Shown: positions 17,632-28,241, counted from the first letter of the stretch. The stretch is 62,133 bases of DNA from Bacteroidota bacterium (GCA_023480735.1 JAMCXB010000026.1:1-62133); one strand, 5' to 3'. Translations and numbers: made by a program. The notes: generated by a model not told the origin, from the letters alone.

Positions 17632-18783
17632 GTGAGAATAGGAATCACATGTTATCCAACTTATGGCGGAAGCGGCGTCGTCGCGACCGAACTGGGCAAA
17701 GCACTCGCTCTGCGAGGGCACCAGATACATTTTATCAGCTACTCGCTTCCTGCGAGACTCGACAATTTCGCCGGCGACGTTTTCTATCATGAAGTGGAGA
17801 TGTCGCAATACCCGCTGTTCGATTTTCCGCTATACACCGATTCGCTAGCCAGCAAAATGGTAGACGTCGCTAAGTACCATGATCTGGACATTCTACATGT
17901 CCACTACGCGATCCCGCATGCAACCAGCGCTTTTATCGCCAAACAGATCCTGGCTCCAAACAAAGACATAAAGGTCATTACGACTCTTCACGGCACTGAT
18001 GTGACCCTCGTCGGACTGGAACCAAGCTTCCTGCCCCTTGTAAAGTTCTCGATCGAGCAAAGCGACTACGTTACATCCGTTTCCCGGTTCCTTCAGATGA
18101 AGACATATACGATGTATAACGTCGATAAGGAGATTGAAGTTATACCAAACTTCGTGGACACCGACAGGTTCATGCGGCGGAAAGATTGCCAGTTCAGGGC
18201 ACGCTTTGCGCCGAACGGAGAGAAAATTCTGGTCCACGTGTCGAATTTCAGACCCGTGAAAAGGGTCCCGGATACGATACGTATCTTCGACATCGTTAGG
18301 AAATCCGTCCCAAGCAAACTCGTGCTCGTCGGAGATGGGCCCGACAGGTCAGAATCGGAGAGACTCGCGCGAGAGCTCGGCATTTCTGAAGACGTGAGAT
18401 TCCTCGGGAAACAAACACTCCTTCCGGAAATCCTGTCGGCATCCGACTTAATGCTGATGCCCAGCCAGTCGGAGAGCTTCGGCCTCTCGGCGCTCGAGGC
18501 TATGTCGTGCAGCGTGCCGGTTGTTTCATCGAGCACTGGCGGACTACCCGAGTTGGTTCTGCACGGAGAAACCGGGTTCATAGCCGAACTAGGCGACGTA
18601 AATAGAATGGCAAAATACGCAATCGACCTGTTGAGCGATGAGAGAAAATGGGAGTTGTTCAGTCAGAATGCCAGAAGGCGTGCGGTGGAGAAATTCAATG
18701 TTGACCAGATCATACCGCTCTATGAAAGGCTGTACGAGAGAGCTGTCAGCGAACCGAAAGAGCTGTCCGTAAGCGTCAAGTAA
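17632..18783 (+). CDS. bshA: N-acetyl-alpha-D-glucosaminyl L-malate synthase (bacillithiol synthesis)
   Basis: This 383-residue GT-B glycosyltransferase joins UDP-GlcNAc to L-malate, the first step in making the thiol bacillithiol. The diagnostic N-terminus is clear: GITCYPTYGGSGVVATELG, then HFISYSLPARLD. The sequence LHVHYAIPHATSAFIAKQIL follows, and later SEVIPNF-like (IEVIPNFVDTDRF) and SSTGGLPELV with the EALMSC-like EAMSCSVPVV segment. It starts with GTG at 17632, with AAGGAGA eight bases upstream. It is monocistronic here and converges on tamB. bshB and bshC are not in the window. Bacillithiol is known from Firmicutes, Deinococcus and Bacteroidota/Chlorobi relatives, which supports the taxonomic guess. 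Confidence 0.95.
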   Translation: MRIGITCYPTYGGSGVVATELGKALALRGHQIHFISYSLPARLDNFAGDVFYHEVEMSQYPLFDFPLYTDSLASKMVDVAKYHDLDILHVHYAIPHATSAFIAKQILAPNKDIKVITTLHGTDVTLVGLEPSFLPLVKFSIEQSDYVTSVSRFLQMKTYTMYNVDKEIEVIPNFVDTDRFMRRKDCQFRARFAPNGEKILVHVSNFRPVKRVPDTIRIFDIVRKSVPSKLVLVGDGPDRSESERLARELGISEDVRFLGKQTLLPEILSASDLMLMPSQSESFGLSALEAMSCSVPVVSSSTGGLPELVLHGETGFIAELGDVNRMAKYAIDLLSDERKWELFSQNARRRAVEKFNVDQIIPLYERLYERAVSEPKELSVSVK

Positions 18784-18803
18784 TATCATGACACTTTAAG
18801 AAT

Positions 18804-21800
18804 TCAGAAGCTCAGTTGATAGAACAACCTGAGCATGTTTATCGTCTCCCGTTGGTAATAATACCGATTGTTCAGTGAAACCCGCCTCGACAATTGCAGG
18901 TAGAGCCTGTTTCCAAGTATCCTTGCAAGCGGATAGTCGACGCTAACGTCGGTATTGTTGATGTCGCTGAAGACTTGTCCACCCACTCTGATGACCGCAT
19001 TCCCAAATTGCGTAGTTATGTTTAGGTCGGGAGAGAGAACCGAGAGCGGGTTGTAGCGCAACTCCGCGCTTCGAATGAAAGAGAATTCTCTGCTCAAAAG
19101 ACTTGTCAGCGCTCCAGACAAAAGGGACGAACCAAGACCTGCCCCGGCTTGCGCGACCAAATTATCGGCGGCACTTTGTTTTTGAGAGGACGTCAGCTGG
19201 TCTTCGAATTCATTGAACAGGATGAAAGATATCGCATTCGTTTGGGGATCGCCTTGAAACGGACTGTTATCAACATTCATCGAAATGTCCACGCTCGGCT
19301 GATTGAAAGTACCGGTCATCTTCAGCTGAACGACAACAACCTGGGGTTTAGTGCTGGAAGTGTCGGCATAGTGATAGCCCTGATACTGCGCGGTTATGTC
19401 GAGAATAGGATTCAACGGGACTCCCGTGAAATGCAGTTTCCCGGAGGCAGCAAACTGTTTGCCATAAAAATTGTAGTAGGAGTTGTCCATGATGCTCACG
19501 TCTCCGGTAAGCTCCATCGCCCCCGAGAGGTTCGAAAGAGCCAGCCGCCCACCTAGGACAGCATCCAGCTCTTCACCGGTCGCCTGGTCGAAAATCATCC
19601 GGAGACTAACATTATCCTTCGTTTCAACCTTCACGTTGTATTTGAGGCTGTCAAGGATGCTTCCTGAAGCAGTCGATTGTTGGGTGACCTTTGTGGCAGC
19701 CAAGTGATTCTCCTCCGACGACTCTGAAGACGTGTCTACAGGAAAATGGTACACGATACCCTGTGAGGCGACGTTTTCGCTGCTTTGCATCGGCATCAGT
19801 GTCAGATTGCCGCTCGGAATGATCGTGCCTTCAAACAAAGGTCTGGACAAGCTTCCCCTGAGCTTCAGTCCTTCCGGCCCGGCTTCCACCACGGCGGTTC
19901 CGTAGATGCCTTGTATGCTCCGCTGTATGGTCGAGTTGAGCACCAGCAGTGAGCCTCGAAAACCGATGTCAAACTGTTCAATTGTGTTCTTCCCGATAAC
20001 CAGGGATCCGTCCGCTTCCATCGTTCCCCCCAGTCCCCTTCGGGCATTCTTTATGAAAAGAGGAGAAAGCACAAGCTGATTACCCCGCCCAACGATGGTC
20101 CCGTTGAAACGGTAATCGATCTCATTCGCGGCTAGTCTTATCCGGCCATCACTAACTGAAACTTTCCCTTTAAGATCTGGTGACGAATACTTCCCGCTCA
20201 GGATCATGTTCCCTGACATAGTTGCCCCGAAATCCTGGACTCCGGCGAGGAAGGGCGTAAGAAAGGAGACGTTCAGAGAATCGGTGGTAAGATTCAAATT
20301 GAGATTTTTTGACGAATTAGCCGAAAGCGGTATCGTACCGTGTAACAGGAGTGCATAGTGGGCAAAATCATTTTCTTTTGACAATTGGAGAGAGAGAGCC
20401 ATGAAGGATCCGTCCAGATTGACTCTTCCGCCCATAAATTTTGACTTCTGACCGTTATACTCTATGTCGTTCCCTTTGAAACCTACCGACACCACCGTGC
20501 CCGAAAGCGAATCGGTCACTTCAGCATCTCCGCTCACCTTGCCTTTTACCTTCAATGTATTTGTGTCGAGCCTTGCCAGTCGCTGAAGCGAAGCGAGTCC
20601 AAAATTTTCGAAGTTGAAATGTAAATTCGCCCCCTTAAGCAGCGAATAACTCCCATGCACCAGCACATTTGAGTTGGAGATATTGCCATTATCGTTCAGG
20701 CCGGCAGAGAAGCTGGCCGGAGAGATCGAGAAAGTTTCCGGATAATAAACAAGGTGTACCGGAGCCAGGCTGTTCAGGGACACTCCGTAGAGTTTACCCA
20801 GCAGAGTACTGGCTGTAATATCGAACGAGTCTGCACTGACCCGGGCGAGCGCCTCGACGTAAAACTCGATCAATGTATCCACCTTCCCCAACGCCGAGAT
20901 CGAAAGCGAATTTCCCCTGGAGGAATCACCCGGGGAATAATCAACTCTTAGGATCTTAGCGTTAAGCCTCGTCTGATTTACGTCAAGGTTTCCGAAGCTG
21001 GCGTTCGCTGACCATGAACCCGAGTCCCAGACGGAAAGTTTGCTATCCGACTTCAAGTCGAACTGCGCGCCGATGTGTGAGGCATCCAGATGAAGCGAGT
21101 CTTGAACCAGGCCAATTGTGTCTGCTGAGACCGAGCCTCTCATGGAGAACCGCCCGTTTTCAGAAATCAGCTTCAAGTGTGCCTCGGGATCACCGTACAA
21201 TTCGATGTTTCCCAGAAGTCTGCCCAAGAACCTCGCATCTTTAACTTTGACACTCATATCGGCATTCACATTCGGAACGCCGGCGAAATCCTTATAGACA
21301 CTGTCACTCTTCCCTGTGACCCGGGAACCTATTCTGTCGGCCAGAATCGAAAGAATCTCCGGCAGCTGCATCGGGAATTCATGAGGCACGAAGTTTCCAC
21401 GCGCCAGGACATCGAGAAACGGGGAATGAATCTGCAGCTTCTTATTTTCCTTCCGTGTGTCCAATTCCACAGTGATCAACGAATTGTTCAAAGGAAAATT
21501 GTCGAGCGAGGCATGTTCAGTGAACAGGGATATCTGTGTCCTGAGTGAGTCCGGATCGAACCCACTGCCGCCCAATCTCAGGTTTCCTGACACGCTCCCA
21601 TCAAGCGTCGGCAGGTGGACAAAGGGTGCGGGGTCGAACTCGGCAAGTTCTATTTCACCGGAATACGTTCTGCTCGCGAGGTTGAGGGAGACCTCACCGT
21701 CTATGTTTCCCTTAGATGTGAGCAGATTAAGCCTCACTCTCAAGCTGTCCTGCAACGAGGATGCTTCCAACGAGATTTTTTTGACAGCCGTATGATCATA

Positions 21801-23204
21801 GCTTGACGAATCAATCGCCAGCTCAATCTTTCCGTCAGGCAACGTTCGGTTGTTCGAATGCAGGGAAAAAGTCGCCGCCCCGGTCAGCTGGGTTCTTAGG
21901 TCGGGGCCAGCCAAAATTCTTGCAAGATCCACTCCACGGAAGTCTACACGCCCGTCGTAAGAACCTGGGCGGATGCGTGCAGTCCCCGACACCTGAGTGT
22001 CTGCGTTTTTGAGCCGCACCCCGACGTTGAGATCACTCGGTATTCCTTCCAATTTGCCGCCAATCTGCATTGAATTGAGCGCGCTCATGTCGGGAACTCC
22101 GAGCCCTTTCAGCAGGGCAGACATTTCTGCCATATTTAGACCGCCGTTGTCCACGTTGACCTTCATGCCAATTGACGGCTTGGTTACATTGTAGAATGTT
22201 GCCGTCACGGGCACGTAAGAACTGTCAGTCTTCAGGAAAAACTGTTTCAGGTTCAATGTGTCGAGGTCCCCGCTTGCAAACAATGAAAGGTCAAACTTCG
22301 AGACGGGATTGAGGGGGAGATTGACGAACTTCTCTACCTGTACAAGGCCGACGTTCTTTGCGTGAACGCTTACCGTGAAATGCCTCTGGCGAAGGTGTTC
22401 GACCTCAAGCGAATCGAGGAGGTTTTGTCCTATCAATGCCACGTCGGCATGGATAGACGTCGAATTGGAAATCAGTCGAAAGCTCGATAGCTCTGTTCCA
22501 TCCTGTGATGTGTAGAGGTTGAATCTTAAAGAATCGATTTTGAAACTTGGTTGTATTAAGGACAGGGAGACGTTCCGAATATTAGCGGTAAGACTTGTCC
22601 CGGAAAGGATTGCAGACCCGTTCACGTCTATGTTTTTCAACCTGAAATGCGAAGGATCGAATATCCGTTCGCGGATTGAATCGGGTAAGACTGTAAATGC
22701 CCCGCGTCCCCCAGCGTTAGTTGAATCATATAAGTAGAATTGGCCGCCGTTGATCCTCACCGATTTCAGGAGTATTGTCCAATCAAATTTCCCCTGAGAT
22801 TTCGAAACCGATTTTGAAATATGGTCGATATTGTATGTACCATCCTTGTACCTTGTCAGGTAGAAATGGGGATTCACCAGCCTGACATTCGTAAGCTCAA
22901 AAGTCTTCGTGATCATGGCGAGCGGAAGATGAGAAACTTCGATTGTATCGACCGAGGCAATGCGATCGCGGCGATAGTAGAGAGCCGCACCGTCTATCCT
23001 GAATGAACCAAGGACGCTTCCGTGAATCTCTCCAAGATAGAGGCGGGCATTGGTTTGCTCATTCACGACAGAGGTGAGTATGTTGCGCAACTCGTCGTTG
23101 AAGAACCGAGTATACGAAACCACATAGATCAGCACCGGAAAGGAGATCAGGAAGATGAATATGGGAAAGAAAATCTTCTTGGGCATTATCTGATTTCGCC
23201 TCAC
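18804..23204 (-). CDS. TamB-like translocation/assembly or lipid-transport protein (DUF490)
   Basis: This is a 1466-residue envelope-spanning protein of the AsmA/TamB class. One N-terminal membrane anchor (about residues 8-29) precedes a very long run of beta-rich repeats, expected to form a hydrophobic groove across the periplasm. The C-terminal 350 residues have the DUF490 character (ATGEELDAVLGGRLALSNLS; LILFNEF-like segment; GSSLLSGALTSLLSREF) and end in aromatic beta strands (LRLFYQLSF). Family members take part in barrel assembly or phospholipid transport to the outer membrane. The start overlaps the rfaE2 stop by four bases. A partner barrel (TamA) is not nearby. Confidence 0.85.
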   Translation of the reverse strand: MRRNQIMPKKIFFPIFIFLISFPVLIYVVSYTRFFNDELRNILTSVVNEQTNARLYLGEIHGSVLGSFRIDGAALYYRRDRIASVDTIEVSHLPLAMITKTFELTNVRLVNPHFYLTRYKDGTYNIDHISKSVSKSQGKFDWTILLKSVRINGGQFYLYDSTNAGGRGAFTVLPDSIRERIFDPSHFRLKNIDVNGSAILSGTSLTANIRNVSLSLIQPSFKIDSLRFNLYTSQDGTELSSFRLISNSTSIHADVALIGQNLLDSLEVEHLRQRHFTVSVHAKNVGLVQVEKFVNLPLNPVSKFDLSLFASGDLDTLNLKQFFLKTDSSYVPVTATFYNVTKPSIGMKVNVDNGGLNMAEMSALLKGLGVPDMSALNSMQIGGKLEGIPSDLNVGVRLKNADTQVSGTARIRPGSYDGRVDFRGVDLARILAGPDLRTQLTGAATFSLHSNNRTLPDGKIELAIDSSSYDHTAVKKISLEASSLQDSLRVRLNLLTSKGNIDGEVSLNLASRTYSGEIELAEFDPAPFVHLPTLDGSVSGNLRLGGSGFDPDSLRTQISLFTEHASLDNFPLNNSLITVELDTRKENKKLQIHSPFLDVLARGNFVPHEFPMQLPEILSILADRIGSRVTGKSDSVYKDFAGVPNVNADMSVKVKDARFLGRLLGNIELYGDPEAHLKLISENGRFSMRGSVSADTIGLVQDSLHLDASHIGAQFDLKSDSKLSVWDSGSWSANASFGNLDVNQTRLNAKILRVDYSPGDSSRGNSLSISALGKVDTLIEFYVEALARVSADSFDITASTLLGKLYGVSLNSLAPVHLVYYPETFSISPASFSAGLNDNGNISNSNVLVHGSYSLLKGANLHFNFENFGLASLQRLARLDTNTLKVKGKVSGDAEVTDSLSGTVVSVGFKGNDIEYNGQKSKFMGGRVNLDGSFMALSLQLSKENDFAHYALLLHGTIPLSANSSKNLNLNLTTDSLNVSFLTPFLAGVQDFGATMSGNMILSGKYSSPDLKGKVSVSDGRIRLAANEIDYRFNGTIVGRGNQLVLSPLFIKNARRGLGGTMEADGSLVIGKNTIEQFDIGFRGSLLVLNSTIQRSIQGIYGTAVVEAGPEGLKLRGSLSRPLFEGTIIPSGNLTLMPMQSSENVASQGIVYHFPVDTSSESSEENHLAATKVTQQSTASGSILDSLKYNVKVETKDNVSLRMIFDQATGEELDAVLGGRLALSNLSGAMELTGDVSIMDNSYYNFYGKQFAASGKLHFTGVPLNPILDITAQYQGYHYADTSSTKPQVVVVQLKMTGTFNQPSVDISMNVDNSPFQGDPQTNAISFILFNEFEDQLTSSQKQSAADNLVAQAGAGLGSSLLSGALTSLLSREFSFIRSAELRYNPLSVLSPDLNITTQFGNAVIRVGGQVFSDINNTDVSVDYPLARILGNRLYLQLSRRVSLNNRYYYQRETINMLRLFYQLSF

Positions 23205-23686
23205 CCGGAGTGCATAACCTCTATGATCCTTTTGATGATGTTTGTGGTCGACTTACCGTCCAGGTATTTCATCGTAACCACTTTGCCTCCCCGCACCTCG
23301 ACAATATCCCTGCCCACGACATCCTCCACTTTCCAATCGGCGCCTTTGACCAACACGTCAGGCTGGAGAAGTTTGATTGTTTCATAGGGCGTGTCTTCAT
23401 TGAATATACAGACATAATCGACGCTCTTGAGGTTCGCAACGACGAAGGACCGATCGGCCTCGCCTACTATAGGCCGTTTCGGACCTTTTATCCTCCTCAC
23501 ACTCTCGTCAGCATTTATCGCCACAACCAGAATATCTCCGAGTTCTTTGGCCCGTCGAAGGTAGTCGACGTGACCTATATGAACTATATCGAACACACCG
23601 TTCGTAAAAACAATTTTCTTCCCGTTATTCTGCTGTGTGCGCAATATCGGCGCGAGTTCTTCGCGCGTGAAAATGTTCGACACCAA
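23201..23686 (-). CDS. rfaE2: D-glycero-beta-D-manno-heptose 1-phosphate adenylyltransferase
   Basis: This 161-residue nucleotidyltransferase makes ADP-heptose for the LPS core. The signature FTNGVFDIVHIGHVDYLRRA has the HIGH motif at 36-39, and GPKRPIVGEADRSFVVANL follows. It corresponds to the C-terminal half of enterobacterial HldE, encoded here as a separate gene. It lies 20 bases after rfaE1 and overlaps tamB by four bases, giving a three-gene envelope operon. Confidence 0.95.
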   Translation of the reverse strand: MVSNIFTREELAPILRTQQNNGKKIVFTNGVFDIVHIGHVDYLRRAKELGDILVVAINADESVRRIKGPKRPIVGEADRSFVVANLKSVDYVCIFNEDTPYETIKLLQPDVLVKGADWKVEDVVGRDIVEVRGGKVVTMKYLDGKSTTNIIKRIIEVMHSG

Positions 23687-23706
23687 ATTACTCCTGAGTG
23701 AATCTG

Positions 23707-24711
23707 TTAGAGCAATGACTTCGAGTCGTTCAGTACCTCGGTAAACAACCTGTCTTTATCAACCGGTGCGATGCCGACCTCTCCGCAGACGATGCCGCCG
23801 GCATGATTGGCTATCGCAGCCGCTTCTTTCACGCTGGCGCCCGATACCAGGGCCACGGTTAGTGTCGAAATTACCGTGTCGCCTGCGCCGGATACATCCG
23901 CAACCTTTCTTGCCTTCGTGGGAAATTGAGTCGAAGAGCCGTCGCCCTCAACAAGCGTCATACCCTTTTCTCCGCGAGTAAGGAGCACGTTCTCACATTG
24001 AAGACGGGTCAACAATTCTTTTGCGGCTTTCACTGCATCTTCATCCGATCCGGCAGGAAGGCCAAGCGCACCTTCAGCCTCTTTTCTATTCGGCTTGAAG
24101 AGCGTAACCTGTTTGTACTCGAAGAAGTTGGCCTGTTTCGGGTCGACACTTATCACTTTACCTTTACTGCGGGCCAGACCGATCACTTCTGAAAGCAGAT
24201 CCTTCGTTAGCATCCCTTTGTTGTAATCCTCCAAGAGTAGTGCATCTATCTCACCGGACATGGAATTCAAAATCTCCATTACACGACGCTGTATCTTCCC
24301 GTCAATTCCCCTGTTTACTTCGTAGTCCATCCTCACAACGTGCTGACTGTGGGCGATGACTCTTGTCTTAACAGTCGTAGGTCTGTCGTGATCTGTTATA
24401 ATTCCTTCTTTGCATAGTCCCATCTCGTCGAGAATCTGCCTGATCTTTTCACCAGCTTCATCTTCGCCGACAATTCCGAACAACACGGGTTCTGCACCAA
24501 GCGACTTTATATTGTTTGCCACGTTCGCCGCTCCGCCGAGGCGGGCTGATTCGCTGTCGACCTGCAGAACCGGAACAGGCGCTTCGGGGGAAATACGAGA
24601 AACGGTTCCCCACACATATTTATCGAGCATTAAGTCACCAAGAACGGCGACCCTCTTTCCACTAAAATTATCGAATAGAAACCTCAGTCTCTCACTCTTG
24701 AAACCGCTCAA
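23707..24711 (-). CDS. rfaE1: D-glycero-beta-D-manno-heptose-7-phosphate kinase
   Basis: This 334-residue PfkB-family kinase phosphorylates heptose 7-phosphate at C1. It shows VLGDLMLDKYVWGTVSRISP at the start, GGAANVANN at 59-67 and DVSGAGDTV with the catalytic base D278. It equals the N-terminal half of HldE; no adenylyltransferase domain is fused, and that activity is in the next gene. It is first in the rfaE1-rfaE2-tamB operon. A family 9 glycosyltransferase at 38.8-39.9 kb is a possible later user of ADP-heptose. Confidence 0.94.
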   Translation of the reverse strand: MSGFKSERLRFLFDNFSGKRVAVLGDLMLDKYVWGTVSRISPEAPVPVLQVDSESARLGGAANVANNIKSLGAEPVLFGIVGEDEAGEKIRQILDEMGLCKEGIITDHDRPTTVKTRVIAHSQHVVRMDYEVNRGIDGKIQRRVMEILNSMSGEIDALLLEDYNKGMLTKDLLSEVIGLARSKGKVISVDPKQANFFEYKQVTLFKPNRKEAEGALGLPAGSDEDAVKAAKELLTRLQCENVLLTRGEKGMTLVEGDGSSTQFPTKARKVADVSGAGDTVISTLTVALVSGASVKEAAAIANHAGGIVCGEVGIAPVDKDRLFTEVLNDSKSLL

Positions 24712-24884
24712 CAGAAATCTCCATTTTTCTGTAATTTACGCCTGCTTTGAGAGAAGAGCAATTGCATTCTGTAACCCCTTACAAAAGATGGTCAGGACCA
24801 TGTCCATACAGAAGCTCGGGATAATCTCAACAGAAGAATAAACATGCCGTCCCCTCCGATTCCTTCCCGAAAAGACGAAGGGGA

Positions 24885-27800
24885 CTACCGATCCAGCTCG
24901 CTTATCACGTCATGTACAGTACTGAGAAGCTTCTCGCCGGTAAACGGTTTGCTCATGAATGAATCGGCCAGTTCGAAGAAAGGTCCGGTAATCTCCTCCT
25001 GCAAGCCGCTGGTTGCGATGATTTTTACGTCCGTCCTTATTCGTTTCAAAGCAGGAATCGCGGCTCTTCCATCCATCACCGGCATCATATTGTCTATTAT
25101 AATTGCACGCACCTTGCTCATGTCCTTTACAAATGCCGCGATTGCCTCGGCTCCATCCCCGGCGACGATGACCTGATAGCCGTATGCTTCCAAAGTCGCC
25201 CTTGCGATCTCCCGAATGGACGACTCATCATCTACGACCAATATCAATTCCCCGTGACCGATATATTGGTCTTTGTCCGACTCGAGCGTAGAGACCATCT
25301 CCACCTTTTCTGTAGCAGGAAGATATACCTTGAACGTGCTCCCCCTGTTTATCTCGCTTGAGACATTAATGAATCCTCCGTTTCCTTTGACCAGTGCAAC
25401 GGCGGTGGAGAGTCCCAATCCCGTTCCCTTACCGATTTCTTTGGTCGTGAAGAAGGGCTCAAAAATCTTGTCGAGCAGCCCCGGTGGAATCCCCGTGCCG
25501 GTATCCGTCACCGAGATGACGACATACTTTCCAGCCTTTGCATCGATATTCACCTGTGTGCAGTTTTCTACAAGCGTTTCGTTCTCTGCGCTGATCGTCA
25601 GGGTTCCGCCTTTCGCCATAGCGTCTCTCGCGTTTAAGCAGAGGTTCAGAATGATCTGATGTATCTGGGTCGCGTCTCCCATAACACTCCACAGGCTTCT
25701 GGAAATGGATTGTTCGAATTGGATTGACTTGGGAAAAGTGGCCCCGGCGATATTGATCACTTCCCGCAGTATGTGCCTGGGTTGAAGAACTACCCTCTCT
25801 CCGCCAGCCCCTCTTCCGAACATTAGTATCTGGCGTATCATGTCAGATCCGCGTTTTGCACTGGATTCCATCGCCTGCAGTATTTTCAGACTTTGGTCAT
25901 CTCCCAATCCTTGCTTGAGAGTCCTGATGGACATCATAATAGGAGAGAGGACATTGTTGAGATCATGAGCAATCCCCCCCGCAAGTGCACCTATGCTTTC
26001 GAGCCGCTGAGCTCTTATAAACTGGGCTTCCAGTTTCTTCTTCTCGGTAACGTTGGTACAGACCATCATGATCGATTTCGATTTCCCCAGGCTGTTCGCC
26101 AGGAGCTTACAGCGGCAATCTAATATTATCTCAGCGCCGCTGCGGCTCTGTGCCTTTGTCTCGCCGCTCCATTCACCATGTTCTCTTACCAATCCAGCTA
26201 TCTTAAGAATCTCCTGATGCGCCCCGTCCTTTAGAATCTCCTCCAACTTCCTGCCGAGGGTCTCTTCAAAACTCCACCCGAATACTCGGGCAGCTCCTTC
26301 ATTCCAGAACGTTACACATCCGTCGATCGTCTCCAGAATGATGGCGTCCTGCGATCTGTTGAGCAGCGCTGCCTGTTCCCTGATTTTCTCTTCTGATTGT
26401 TTGTGCTCGATGGCGGCAGCTATCTGTCCCGACAATAGAGACAGGAATTCTTTTTCGGAATCTCCAAACCGTGCTTCGGTCGAGAAATTCTGAATACCGA
26501 TCACTCCTATCGTTCCCGAGGCCGTCTTCAACGGAACAGCCACCCAGTCGACGGGCATCATTGGGTTCGCCCCGGACTGTCCTCCATCAATCAGCCGCAA
26601 GGTCCCATGGACGGTTAAAGCAGAGGGACTTCCGTTCAGCATAACTTGTTCATTGAAGGAATGAAATCCGGGTTGGTGTTCAGGCAGATCGTAAATCTCA
26701 TTGGCATAGTAAGGACAAACAAAAGACCCGGTCAGTCCGTCACGGAGGACAACGTAGAAATTTCTCGCGGGCACCAGTTCACTCGTCACATCATGGATTG
26801 CCTTGCAGAGATCCGTGAGGTTCTCAGCGGCCCGGGTGACTTCCGAGAGGCGGTAAAGAACGCCCTGAAGCATCTCCGACCGCCGCCTTTCTGTCATGTC
26901 TCTTGCAACGCCTACGAATCCGACGACCTGTCCCGCTTCGACCACGACGGTCATCGATAGGTTCATGGGCACCCTCCTACCAGTTTTCGAAAGCACGTCA
27001 ACGTCTATGACCGTTTCGTCTTCCTTTCCATTCAGGGCACGATTCCTGTAAGAACTTATGACTTCCTTTTGATCGGCAATTTCCATCAGGTTCTTACCGG
27101 CTAGCTCTCCACCATCATATCCAAGGGTAGCGGCCGAACCACCACGAACGAGCTGAATGTTCAGATTGTCATCCATCCGAAGCAGCACATCGCTCATGAA
27201 CGTCAAGGCAGATTTCATCGCGTCGAGAGCGGTATTCACGATTATCCTGTGCCTGAAGACGAAGTACAGGGCGACGACCAAGGATATCAAAGAACTAAGT
27301 ATATAAGGCTCGTTACTACCCGGATAGAATGCAGAGAATATTGACTCGGTAAAGGGGCCCGGGAGTAGAAGAAGGAGTATCGCAAAGCCTGTGACAATAA
27401 GGTTTCCCCTCATACCTTTGTCGGTAAAACCTCTCAGGAATGTGAAAAGAAGGGCAATCCCGATGCTAAAAGTCACAGACATCCATATGACCAGAAACAG
27501 AGAACCGTTGACAGAGAATCCGATACCGCCGATTATCGGTTTTGGAATCAGTCCGAGCAGTTCGAAAGTATAGCTGAACAACCCTGCAAAATATATTGCC
27601 ACGATTGTCAGCGGAGGATGCAATAACTCTTCGCGCCGGACCATGATGATCATAAAATGAAGGAAGAAGAACGGAAACACTGCAAAGAGAAATGCGCCGA
27701 TAGAACTCAGTATTGCAATCCCTGTCCGGGAGGCAACGACTGTGACAAGCAAACCCGTAGCGCCAAACAAGATCAAGCAGGTGACCAGAAAAACATAGAA

Positions 27801-27896
27801 CTTAACCACAATGCTTCTAGGTGCCTTGAAAAAGACAATCAGAGCAAGGAGCAGGTTTGAAGCTGCATACCCGATAGAGACATATTCGTACAGCAT
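24885..27896 (-). CDS. Large hybrid sensor histidine kinase (7TM-PAS-GAF-PAS-HK-REC)
   Basis: This 1003-residue membrane-bound hybrid kinase begins with about seven hydrophobic segments in the first 220 residues. PAS (about 230-340, containing GFVGVARDMTERR), GAF (about 360-505, with TIGVIGIQNFST) and a second PAS (about 515-625) domains follow. HisKA has GGIAHDLNNVLSP, the HATPase has LNLCLNARDAM and GTGLGLSTAVALV, and the C-terminal receiver has phospho-aspartate in IIIDNMMPVMDG. There is no adjacent response regulator, so its output is unknown. A strong AAAGGAGG site precedes the ATG. It is transcribed alone, between rfaE1 and an empty spacer. Confidence 0.9.
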   Translation of the reverse strand: MLYEYVSIGYAASNLLLALIVFFKAPRSIVVKFYVFLVTCLILFGATGLLVTVVASRTGIAILSSIGAFLFAVFPFFFLHFMIIMVRREELLHPPLTIVAIYFAGLFSYTFELLGLIPKPIIGGIGFSVNGSLFLVIWMSVTFSIGIALLFTFLRGFTDKGMRGNLIVTGFAILLLLLPGPFTESIFSAFYPGSNEPYILSSLISLVVALYFVFRHRIIVNTALDAMKSALTFMSDVLLRMDDNLNIQLVRGGSAATLGYDGGELAGKNLMEIADQKEVISSYRNRALNGKEDETVIDVDVLSKTGRRVPMNLSMTVVVEAGQVVGFVGVARDMTERRRSEMLQGVLYRLSEVTRAAENLTDLCKAIHDVTSELVPARNFYVVLRDGLTGSFVCPYYANEIYDLPEHQPGFHSFNEQVMLNGSPSALTVHGTLRLIDGGQSGANPMMPVDWVAVPLKTASGTIGVIGIQNFSTEARFGDSEKEFLSLLSGQIAAAIEHKQSEEKIREQAALLNRSQDAIILETIDGCVTFWNEGAARVFGWSFEETLGRKLEEILKDGAHQEILKIAGLVREHGEWSGETKAQSRSGAEIILDCRCKLLANSLGKSKSIMMVCTNVTEKKKLEAQFIRAQRLESIGALAGGIAHDLNNVLSPIMMSIRTLKQGLGDDQSLKILQAMESSAKRGSDMIRQILMFGRGAGGERVVLQPRHILREVINIAGATFPKSIQFEQSISRSLWSVMGDATQIHQIILNLCLNARDAMAKGGTLTISAENETLVENCTQVNIDAKAGKYVVISVTDTGTGIPPGLLDKIFEPFFTTKEIGKGTGLGLSTAVALVKGNGGFINVSSEINRGSTFKVYLPATEKVEMVSTLESDKDQYIGHGELILVVDDESSIREIARATLEAYGYQVIVAGDGAEAIAAFVKDMSKVRAIIIDNMMPVMDGRAAIPALKRIRTDVKIIATSGLQEEITGPFFELADSFMSKPFTGEKLLSTVHDVISELDR

Positions 27897-28241
27897 CCCA
27901 CGGCCTCCTTTAGATAAAGATCGAGAAAGTAAATTCCGTTTCTACACGTAAAGGTGCGATTTCCGTCGAAGTGCGCGAAGCCTCCTGAACGCATTCGTCG
28001 ACACGAAAGCACCGGAACCTTAGAGTCTCAAACTGGTCTTCGCTAGCCAACTTTGAATAAATATATGCACCGCATACACGTTCCGCAATGCTGTGCGCCG
28101 ATTTCTCAAATGTAGCAGTAATTGCAGCATTCTGAAGGACTGAGTTCTTCAGGAGATGTGCATCTCCCTATGGCTGCTCAACACAGCCGCAGGGTCAAGA
28201 TTCAGCTTGTGTGAAGCCATCTTGGAATCTATCTTATCGTA
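27897..28241. other. Intergenic region without visible gene
   Basis: This 345-base spacer separates the divergent kinase and acetyltransferase genes and should hold both promoters. A small inverted repeat, CTGAAG...CTTCAG, lies at about 28132-28152. I see no coding signal or RNA gene. Confidence 0.5.

Noticed and set aside
28132-28152. CTGAAG/CTTCAG inverted repeat as a terminator
   Set aside because: The stem is short and no T-run follows, and it lies between divergent genes where a terminator is not needed.
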